Below are positions 33,955-39,845 of a stretch of DNA of 39,845 bases, piece after piece. Every line of letters starts with the position of its first letter. The first letter of the stretch is position 1. The stretch lies in the NCBI GenBank assembly GCA_021779665.1, contig JAJYAG010000044.1, positions 1-39,845 of the forward strand, written 5' to 3'. Position numbers and translations under genes: made by a program. Below the pieces are notes generated by a model. The model made no database searches. It worked only from the letters and a program-made list of their open reading frames with translations, and was not told where the DNA came from. The stretch is from Bacteroidota bacterium. Lineage in GTDB: Bacteria; Bacteroidota; Bacteroidia; Bacteroidales; JAAUTT01.

Positions 33955-35142
33955 ATGCCTGATGGAAGATTATTTTCTTTGCACTATGAATTAAAAGTAC
34001 TTGACGAGCTTGTGCTTGATAAGATGAATCCAGAACGTGATCCAATGGATAATATTGATTCTTTAATGGGTTTCGAAAGTGTTGCCAAAGCTCAAAAAGA
34101 ATTAATTAAAAAAAAGCTAGTATGTACCGCTTATTCCCTTTCTGATGAAAGAATTACTATTACATACATACATAATCACCAAGCTAGTTTGAGTCATTTG
34201 ATTGAAGTACTCTTTAATTATTCCAATGATGAAAAATTAAAAAAATATACAGAATATCAAATAGTCATTAACCAGATAATAAATCACCTAGTTGACTTAA
34301 TGATCTTCTTGGCTGAAACATTCAGGAATTACTTCAATTATGATGCAGAATCAACAATTTCATTTAAAGGAACTGCTTCAGCACATTTTAGAGGACAATT
34401 GATGAAATTCCATCCTAGAAATTCATGCAAATTTCAGACTATACTTGATATTGCATTAGAACCAATTATAGAGTTTACCACAAATCCGTTAGTGAAGTCG
34501 ACGACTTTTAGGAAATTGATGTATTTTGATAATTTGATTAAATCTCTATTATTGATATATGACTCTGAAATATTTGATCCACAAAAAATTAAAATTCTTT
34601 TAATCGAATTAAACTTTAATTCTAATCATTTTTTTTGGTACATTATTAATGAAATTGAGTTAGAGATTTTATCTTTTTCAGGAGATACAGAGAAGATTGA
34701 AAAACTTTCCTGGTATTTGAAACAAGTTAATCAAATTCAAATGAGAAAAGATTTGATTTTTGAGCCCAAGCAAGAATCTATTAAAGAAAAAATAATCAAT
34801 TGGTTACTTGAAGAAATTTGCTTTCTTGAGAAAAGTATCAAAAAAGAATTTTTAGAAATAAGAAATGAAGAAAAGTATGGGAGTTTTAAATTAACTACTA
34901 ACTTATCGGTACCGGTCTATGGCCTTTTACTTCATTTATTGTTTGAGTGTGATGTTTATGAAAGGCATCAACTTGCTCAATCATTGAGGTTCTTTGCCAA
35001 TCACACTAAAACAAAAAATGTAAATGAGATTGCAGAGGAAAGTTTAAGACAAAAATATTACAAACACGAACAAAGTGTTAAGGACAAAGTCAAAGCACTA
35101 ATAATTAAAATGCTAAAAAAATTAAATGAGGATTTTGATTAA
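33955..35142 (+). CDS. RteC-like mobile-element regulator
   Basis: 395 residues. The C-terminal ~110 residues match RteC (PF09357) features: FKLTTNLSVPVYGLLLHLLFECDVYE (a winged-helix-like pattern with T-x-LSV), then IAEESLRQKYY and KVKALIIKMLKKLNEDF. The long N-terminal part is helical without known motifs. RteC in CTnDOT activates excision genes under RteA/RteB control. No rteAB-like two-component genes are in this window. Its TAA shares the TTAA at 35139-35142 with the opposite-strand alpha-CTD-like gene. It lies between the sugar cluster and the replication genes. Confidence 0.68.
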   Translation: MPDGRLFSLHYELKVLDELVLDKMNPERDPMDNIDSLMGFESVAKAQKELIKKKLVCTAYSLSDERITITYIHNHQASLSHLIEVLFNYSNDEKLKKYTEYQIVINQIINHLVDLMIFLAETFRNYFNYDAESTISFKGTASAHFRGQLMKFHPRNSCKFQTILDIALEPIIEFTTNPLVKSTTFRKLMYFDNLIKSLLLIYDSEIFDPQKIKILLIELNFNSNHFFWYIINEIELEILSFSGDTEKIEKLSWYLKQVNQIQMRKDLIFEPKQESIKEKIINWLLEEICFLEKSIKKEFLEIRNEEKYGSFKLTTNLSVPVYGLLLHLLFECDVYERHQLAQSLRFFANHTKTKNVNEIAEESLRQKYYKHEQSVKDKVKALIIKMLKKLNEDFD

Positions 35143-35363
35143 ACGTCAGACAACATAGATTCAAGTTTATAAAACTTCAGTATTGTTATCAGTTCTTCCA
35201 AGACATGATAATTAAAGTAAGGTAGCTTAAGTAAATGATTTGAAGAAAAACTTGTTATTTCGTATAAATTTCTGAAGTTATTCATACGTACCATTTCTTC
35301 GAATTCTTTACTTAATGCAAAATCGCTAATTGGTCTTAGTAAGATTGAATCTTTATCTACCAT
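35139..35363 (-). CDS. RNA polymerase alpha-CTD-like micro-protein
   Basis: 74 residues. The pattern ISDFALSKEFEEMVRMNNFRNLYEITSFSSNHLLKLPYFNYHVLEELITILKFYKLESML matches the alpha C-terminal domain of RNA polymerase: a helix with L-S-x-R/E-x..N, an interrupted helix then L-L-x-L-P/R-x-F and a final x-E-L-x-x-L-x-x. Alone, such a domain could bind UP-like DNA or contact activators. It is convergent with the RteC-like gene and overlaps its stop codon. Family assignment is by pattern only; it could also be another HhH-type protein. Confidence 0.6.
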   Translation of the reverse strand: MVDKDSILLRPISDFALSKEFEEMVRMNNFRNLYEITSFSSNHLLKLPYFNYHVLEELITILKFYKLESMLSDV

Positions 35364-35762
35364 TATTGTGGAAGTTAGCTATAGTACAAAAAAAATAGCG
35401 TGGGTTATCAATTCCCAGCCACAGAGGTACCGCCAAGCACCCACAGCACTGATGAACTGAGCCCACGCATAGCGTGAGCGACCAGTCTATTTCCGAGTGC
35501 TGTTGAAAATTTGGCGGTTTTCTGTGGCTCAGTTATAGCTTTCGCTACTTATATTTAATTAAATAATGTTCAAATCAATACAAATATAAGCAATTACATC
35601 TAATGCTTATTGGATTTTAGCCTTATACTAGTTCTGAATAACAAATTAAAAATTTAAATTACTTATAATAAGGTAATTATAGGAGGGTTACATGACCCTT
35701 GTGACTGGAATTTATTCTATAATCTATTTTGTTTTGTAATGAATTAATTTAAACCTATCATC
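35364..35762. other. gap containing a structured inverted-repeat element
   Basis: 399 bp. Positions 35377-35540 are an unusually GC-rich nested inverted repeat (separate entry); the rest is A/T-rich. A small palindrome AGGGT-tacatg-ACCCT lies at 35684-35699, 63 bp before the HTH gene. Confidence 0.5.
35377..35540. repeat. nested inverted-repeat element or structured RNA
   Basis: Four nested pairings share one centre: AGCTATA 35377-35383 with 35534-35540; GCCACAG 35418-35424 with CTGTGGC 35522-35528; ACCGCCAA 35429-35436 with TTGGCGGT 35511-35518; ACAGCACT 35443-35450 with AGTGCTGT 35496-35503. At the top is the hairpin CACGC/GCGTG (35464-35468 with 35472-35476). CCCACGC (35462-35468) can instead pair with GCGTGGG (35398-35404). 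The element is far richer in GC than its surroundings. It may be an ncRNA, a mobile miniature element with terminal repeats, or a recombination/transfer site. Confidence 0.6.
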
Positions 35763-36044
35763 ATGCCAGCACAAATTATTACAATCGATGACCTTCAAGA
35801 ACTTAAGATTGAGTTGCTCGAAGATTTTAAACGATTACTAAAGGAATATGGAGGTCACCCTACAAAAAAATGGTTGAAATCCCCTGAGGTTAGAAAACTA
35901 TTAAACATTTCACCTGGTACCCTTCAAAATCTCCGAATTAATGGTACTCTTCCATTTACAAGAATGGGAGGAGCATTGTATTACGATTATGAAGATATTC
36001 AAAGGATTCTGCAGGCAAATAAAAAACAGAATCTTTTTTTTTAA
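35763..36044 (+). CDS. helix-turn-helix (excisionase/MerR-like) DNA-binding protein
   Basis: 93 residues. After an N-terminal helix come WLKSPEVRKLLNISPGTLQNLRINGTLPFTRMGGALYYDYEDIQRIL, the HTH_17/excisionase fold: S-x-E-V-x-x-L-L-x-I-S-x-x-T-L then a basic wing and Y-x-x-x-D-I. Such proteins sit next to replication or excision genes in Bacteroidetes mobile elements and act as recombination directionality factors or regulators. It is 28 bp ahead of the DnaD-like gene and should be in one operon with it. Confidence 0.85.
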   Translation: MPAQIITIDDLQELKIELLEDFKRLLKEYGGHPTKKWLKSPEVRKLLNISPGTLQNLRINGTLPFTRMGGALYYDYEDIQRILQANKKQNLFF

Positions 36045-36072
36045 TTGTTGCTCCTTTTAAATTAAGTGTAAC

Positions 36073-36873
36073 ATGAATTATATCCGTCATCTTACAGCTT
36101 TTTATGTTAAAGCAGCTATAGATGAAAGGCTTAATCCCACTCATTTGAGCTTATATCATGCATTATTTCAACTCTGGAATTTGAATCGATTTGAAAATCC
36201 AATATCAGTAACTAGAACACAAATAGTAAAGTTAAGTAAAATAGGTTCACACCATACTCTTTATAGGTGTTTTTCCGATTTACATAATTGGGGATATATT
36301 GTGTATAGACCCTCTCATAATCCTTTAAAAGGTAGCTATGTAAACATGTGCAATTTCGACAAAAATTCCGAAACCATTTTCCAATTAACTTGTGCAAAAA
36401 TGGAACAAGATTTGCCAAATTCCTTGTGCAAATTCGATACAAGTTATGCACCAAAAATGCACCCTCTTATAAATAATAAAGAATATTTAAACAATAAATT
36501 ATTATGTGGTGAAAGCAACCAATCCCAAATTGTTTCACCTGAAAATATGGAAATGCCTCAACAGAGAATGAGATTTTTTTATGAGGATTCTAAAAGAAAA
36601 AAAGTTTCGGTAAAAAAAGAAAAAGTATTTATTCCTCCAGTGTTAAAAGAAACTATTGATTTTTTCATATCTGAAAGATATCCTGAAATAGAGGCCAAAA
36701 AGTTTTTCTATCATTTTGAAGCAAATGGCTGGAAAGTAGGGGGTAAAACGCCTATGAAAAGCTGGGAGGCGGCAGCACACCACTGGATGTTAAACGCAAT
36801 TGAGTATGAGCCTAAAACCCGGAATAAAAAATTAAATCAAAACAACTCTAAAGACTATGGCGAACCTCTATGA
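36073..36873 (+). CDS. DnaD/replication-initiator-like protein of a mobile element
   Basis: 266 residues. The N-terminal winged-helix region (HLTAFYVKAAIDERLNPTHLSLYHALFQLWNLNRFENPISVTRTQIVKLSKIGSHHTLYRCFSDLHNWGYIVYRPS) recalls the DNA-binding part of phage and element initiators. The C-terminus (IDFFISERYPEIEAKKFFYHFEANGWKVGGKTPMKSWEAAAHHWMLN) is a DnaD/DnaB_2-like helicase-loader motif. It overlaps the following AAA+ gene by 17 bp, so the two are translationally coupled. Together they probably load a helicase during element replication. This role is inference. Confidence 0.75.
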   Translation: MNYIRHLTAFYVKAAIDERLNPTHLSLYHALFQLWNLNRFENPISVTRTQIVKLSKIGSHHTLYRCFSDLHNWGYIVYRPSHNPLKGSYVNMCNFDKNSETIFQLTCAKMEQDLPNSLCKFDTSYAPKMHPLINNKEYLNNKLLCGESNQSQIVSPENMEMPQQRMRFFYEDSKRKKVSVKKEKVFIPPVLKETIDFFISERYPEIEAKKFFYHFEANGWKVGGKTPMKSWEAAAHHWMLNAIEYEPKTRNKKLNQNNSKDYGEPL

Positions 36874-37477
36874 TTTAGATTCTTATATCAAGATAATTGA
36901 ATGGAAAGGAATAGAATTGTTTGGAGAACATTTTAAAATTTATAAGGAGGATTCTAATCTTATTAACAGATTACTAGCTTACTTTTTAAAGAATAATGAA
37001 CTATGCAGTAAAAATGGAATTTCTTTAAAAAAAGGAATCTTGTTGACAGGACCTGTAGGATGTGGTAAAACTACGCTTATGTCTTTATTAAGACTATTTC
37101 AGCCAGCGGATAATCGTTATATAATGAAGTCGTGTCGAGAAGTAAGCTTTGAATTTATTCAGGAAGGATATTCTGTTATTTTGAAATATAGCCGGCAAGC
37201 ATTTAATCAGGATAAGCCCAAAATATTTTGTTTTGATGACCTTGGCACTGAGACTAATTTAAAGTATTATGGAAATGAATGTAATGTGATGGCAGAAGTC
37301 ATTCTTTCGAGATATGACCAATATATTACTAAACATATGATTACTCATGTCACCACTAATCTAAATAGTTCTGAAATAGAAGGTTTATATGGGACAAGAG
37401 TCAGAAGTAGAATGAAAGAAATGTTTAATCTAATATCTTTTCAAAATTCTGCGCGGGATAAAAGAGGGCATAATTAA
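36857..37477 (+). CDS. DnaC/IstB-like AAA+ ATPase
   Basis: 206 residues. Walker A is GPVGCGKTT (residues ~56-64), Walker B IFCFDDLG (~122-129), sensor-1 HVTTNLN and an Arg-finger-like YGTRVRSRMKEMFN near the end. This is the DnaC/IstB/DnaI group of helicase loaders. It overlaps the DnaD-like gene, a combination often found in the replication module of integrative elements and phages. No relaxase, MobC or primase gene follows in the window. Confidence 0.85.
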   Translation: MANLYDLDSYIKIIEWKGIELFGEHFKIYKEDSNLINRLLAYFLKNNELCSKNGISLKKGILLTGPVGCGKTTLMSLLRLFQPADNRYIMKSCREVSFEFIQEGYSVILKYSRQAFNQDKPKIFCFDDLGTETNLKYYGNECNVMAEVILSRYDQYITKHMITHVTTNLNSSEIEGLYGTRVRSRMKEMFNLISFQNSARDKRGHN

Positions 37478-37766
37478 TTCTTGTAATTGCAATAAGATAT
37501 GACTATTATAAAATTTTATCTGATGAATATATAGCATTATAACTATTTAGAGAACTTTATGGTTAAAAATAGTTTGAATTCGAGTTGAAAAAAATGTGAC
37601 GGATCATCTTTTCTTTTAAAATTACTCAAATTGAAAACACACTCTACATTGTATTATTATTTGTAGGAGGTTGATTTAAACCTTCAATTCTGTTCTTTTA
37701 TTGAAATGTTAAAACATTTCCAACTTTTACTGTTAATTTTACGTCTATAGATTATTCAATTTAATT

Positions 37767-38519
37767 ATGATGCATATTGAAAAAAAAAAATGGAGAATAA
37801 TCAGGATGATTTTTATAGTATTCATCTACTTTTCAGTACTCAATGGATGCAAAAAAGATAGCCTAACACATCCTGTTAAGGTAACCTTTAGTATCAATTT
37901 GGAGCAAATTAAAGGTTTGCCTGCATACATAACTTCCTCGCAGTCTGTCGTTAGTATAGGTAGTATAAGCTTTCTTGGTTTACGACAACAAGGGGGAGAT
38001 GTACACTTTGATACCAAACCAGGTACAACTCAAGGTACTTATATTTTAAGTTCTGGAAAATCTGCAGAATATGTTACATATTTTGATATTCCTCAGGGAG
38101 TGTATGATTATATGAATTGGAGTATTATTTTAAATGAAATTGATGAAGAAACATATGACAATACTCTAGTCGACTCTGAAGATTACGGTTTATTGATCTC
38201 AGGAATTTACACAAAGTTAGATGGGGCAAAAATCCCATTTTATTTTATGATAGATCCCTTACATAAATTTTCTTTTGAGGCATCTGACATAAAAGGATCA
38301 ACTCCAATGTCTATTATTGATGGACAAATGTATGACATTCTTATAGAATTAGGTCCATCTGAAGCTATTTTAAATATTAACCGTGATTATTTTGAAAAAG
38401 CAACCATTGAATCTGATGATGATAATGAATATATTATTATATCCCCTGAATCTAATATAAACTTTTACCAATATTTTCTTTTCCAATTGGAAAAAACCCG
38501 CAGAGCTACGGTGAACTAG
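37767..38519 (+). CDS. lipoprotein of unknown function (DUF4382-like?)
   Basis: 250 residues with a lipoprotein signal (basic N-terminus, hydrophobic core IFIVFIYFSV, lipobox LNGC, Cys28); a second ATG follows directly at 37770. The mature part is beta-rich and acidic (VTFSINLEQIKGLPAYITSSQSVVSIGSISF; FDIPQGVYDYMNWSIILNEIDEE; GQMYDILIELG), resembling small DUF4382/BACON-like carrier domains, but no match is certain. It is 19 bp ahead of the ECF sigma gene and may be its co-expressed envelope partner. Confidence 0.65.
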   Translation: MMHIEKKKWRIIRMIFIVFIYFSVLNGCKKDSLTHPVKVTFSINLEQIKGLPAYITSSQSVVSIGSISFLGLRQQGGDVHFDTKPGTTQGTYILSSGKSAEYVTYFDIPQGVYDYMNWSIILNEIDEETYDNTLVDSEDYGLLISGIYTKLDGAKIPFYFMIDPLHKFSFEASDIKGSTPMSIIDGQMYDILIELGPSEAILNINRDYFEKATIESDDDNEYIIISPESNINFYQYFLFQLEKTRRATVN

Positions 38520-38538
38520 TTCAACTTAATAATTGTGG

Positions 38539-39075
38539 ATGAACGCTATAGAAAACTTGTCAGAACAGCAACTTATTGATGGATGTTTAAGGAATGACAG
38601 GAGAATGCAGGAATTACTTTACAGAAAATTTGCCAATGAAATGTATTCCATTTGTTTAGCATATGAACCTGATAGAGATTCAGCCAAAGATATATTCCAA
38701 GAAGCATTCGTTAAAGTTTTTAAATGTATTAAAACATATGATAATAGAGGATCCTTGAAAGGTTGGATTAGGAGAATTATTACCAACACAGCCATTGACC
38801 ACTTTAGACAAAAAGTTAATAGTGATAAATTTATTGAGGTTGAAAAGATCTCAAATATAACTTCGGGCAATAGTGATGCTATTGAAAATTTAGAGACACA
38901 AGATATTCTCTCTCAGGTAAAACGTTTACCAGAGAGAGCTAGAATAGTATTTAACTTATATGCTTTAGAGGGATTCTCTCATAAGGAAATTGCTGAGATG
39001 TTATGCATAACTGAAGGGACTTCGAAATCTCAATTTAGCAGGGCACGACAACTTTTACAGGAATGGATTAAATAG
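38539..39075 (+). CDS. ECF-type RNA polymerase sigma factor
   Basis: 178 residues from the ATG at 38539; a TTG two codons earlier (38533) is unlikely. Region 2 is DRDSAKDIFQEAFVKVFKCIKTYDNRGSLKGWIRRIITNTAIDHFRQ, region 4 LPERARIVFNLYALEGFSHKEIAEMLCITEGTSKSQFSRARQLLQEW. It directs transcription in response to an envelope signal and is held inactive by the anti-sigma factor that starts 10 bp downstream. Together with the preceding lipoprotein it forms a three-gene unit. Confidence 0.93.
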   Translation: MNAIENLSEQQLIDGCLRNDRRMQELLYRKFANEMYSICLAYEPDRDSAKDIFQEAFVKVFKCIKTYDNRGSLKGWIRRIITNTAIDHFRQKVNSDKFIEVEKISNITSGNSDAIENLETQDILSQVKRLPERARIVFNLYALEGFSHKEIAEMLCITEGTSKSQFSRARQLLQEWIK

Positions 39076-39085
39076 AAAGTTGTAA

Positions 39086-39845
39086 ATGAACGAAAAAGAG
39101 TTAATAGAACAGTATCGAATTCAATTAGAACGCTCGAACGATCAAGCTCCTGAGGATCTTTGGAACGATATTGCTAATAATTTAGATATTGATGATGTTT
39201 GGAATAATATTGCTGCTGAACTTGATTCTGAGGAGCGAAGTCGTCCTATTACATGGATTAACAAGTATTGGGCTGCGTCTATTTTATTTCTTTTATCATT
39301 AGCATTATCTGGGTTATGGTATATGAATGAAAATAAGCAACCTATAACTAAAAAAAATGATTTTACAATAAACTCAAAAAAAGCCTCAGGAACTAAAAAT
39401 GAACAACCTATAACAAAAATAAACAATCTTTCCACTTCAAAACTGATAGTGACGGATTTAAATAAATATAAAGAAGATAAGGATAGTAAAAACTATATCT
39501 CAATAAATAAAAATTCAGATAAAAAAATAAATAGTAGCAACTATCAAGTGGAGATTAATGATATACAAAGAATTACTCTTATAAAGGCGGGAGGTTCAAG
39601 TTTAGACACTTTATATTCTCAGCAAATAGCAATCTCTCAAACAAATATTGATGGAGAATCAAAACAGTTTCAGAAATTATATCAAGCAGTTCCTAATGAC
39701 ATACAAAAAATTGCTCCTATCCAAGGGAGAGTCTTAAGTTTGGACACATTGTTCTTCCGGCAAATATATCTTTCACAGACAAATATTGATGGGCGATCAA
39801 AAAGTGTTCGGAAATTATATGGGGGAATAACTACTTCTGAGATCG
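39086..39845 (+). CDS. anti-sigma factor-like membrane protein with internal repeats (3' truncated)
   Basis: Open from the ATG at 39086 to the window end (253 codons seen). An acidic N-terminal domain with two DLWNDIANNLDI/DVWNNIAAELDS-like helices is the usual sigma-binding part of Bacteroidetes anti-sigma factors. One membrane segment follows (YWAASILFLLSLALSGLWYM, residues ~62-81), then a Lys/Asn/Ser-rich periplasmic region. Residues ~158-203 and ~204-249 are a tandem repeat of 46 residues (NDIQ..., SLDTL, SQTNIDG). The C-terminus lies outside the window. Function as regulator of the sigma factor is inferred from position and architecture. Confidence 0.8.
   Translation, partial: MNEKELIEQYRIQLERSNDQAPEDLWNDIANNLDIDDVWNNIAAELDSEERSRPITWINKYWAASILFLLSLALSGLWYMNENKQPITKKNDFTINSKKASGTKNEQPITKINNLSTSKLIVTDLNKYKEDKDSKNYISINKNSDKKINSSNYQVEINDIQRITLIKAGGSSLDTLYSQQIAISQTNIDGESKQFQKLYQAVPNDIQKIAPIQGRVLSLDTLFFRQIYLSQTNIDGRSKSVRKLYGGITTSEI

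Noticed and set aside
22583-39845. Duplicate of the tRNA-Pro 3' end as the right attachment site
   Set aside because: No second copy of the tRNA end was seen anywhere in the window, so the island's far border cannot be placed.

Overview
The window comes from a member of the Bacteroidota, most likely a Bacteroidales/Marinilabiliales-type glycan degrader, although the genus cannot be fixed from the sequence. Evidence for this is the set of polysaccharide-degrading lipoproteins, the short NfeD + FloA flotillin pair, ECF sigma/anti-sigma organisation, Bacteroidetes -7 promoter boxes (TAnnTTTG), an IntDOT-like tyrosine recombinase without the first catalytic arginine, and an RteC-like protein.

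Region A (1-7100, + strand) is a glycan-degradation operon: the C-terminal part of a GH78 alpha-L-rhamnosidase, a GH92 alpha-mannosidase lipoprotein, a lipoprotein with an N-terminal beta-propeller and a C-terminal helical domain I cannot assign to a family, and a secreted calcineurin-like phosphoesterase. No SusC/SusD pair is in view. Region B (7244-16600) holds a small lipoprotein, a phospholipase-D/cardiolipin-synthase-like gene split by one in-frame TAA, three membrane proteins of unknown function, a GNAT acetyltransferase, a TPR protein and an S9 prolyl-oligopeptidase-type lipoprotein. A long REP-like palindrome lies at 16491-16600. Region C (16632-22250) is core genome: recA with a Bcp peroxiredoxin, a TPR/SPOR-domain protein, clpS, nfeD and floA.

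Region D starts at a tRNA-Ser(GCT)/tRNA-Pro(TGG) pair with its own promoter and terminator (22244-22643). It is followed by a tyrosine integrase (22871-24100) and a lower-GC stretch that looks like an integrated mobile island running to the window end. Its cargo is a DUF6326-like membrane protein, a methyltransferase, and a minus-strand carbohydrate cluster (GH2 beta-galactosidase, GH109-like Gfo/Idh enzyme, LacI regulator, Ser-type sulfatase). After the cargo come typical mobile-element genes: RteC-like protein, a tiny RNA-polymerase-alpha-CTD-like protein, a strongly structured ~165-bp inverted-repeat element, an excisionase-like HTH protein, a DnaD-like initiator and a DnaC-like AAA+ ATPase. 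The window ends with a lipoprotein, an ECF sigma factor and a partial anti-sigma factor whose C-terminal part contains two 46-residue repeats.

The points most worth a second look are the nested inverted-repeat element at 35377-35540, the apparent frameshift at a T8 tract in the signal peptide of the GH2 enzyme, the paired LacI-type operators in front of it, the inverted repeat enclosing a promoter box ahead of the integrase, the alpha-CTD-like micro-protein, and the unassigned propeller fusion protein. No CRISPR array, rRNA gene or complete insertion sequence was seen.
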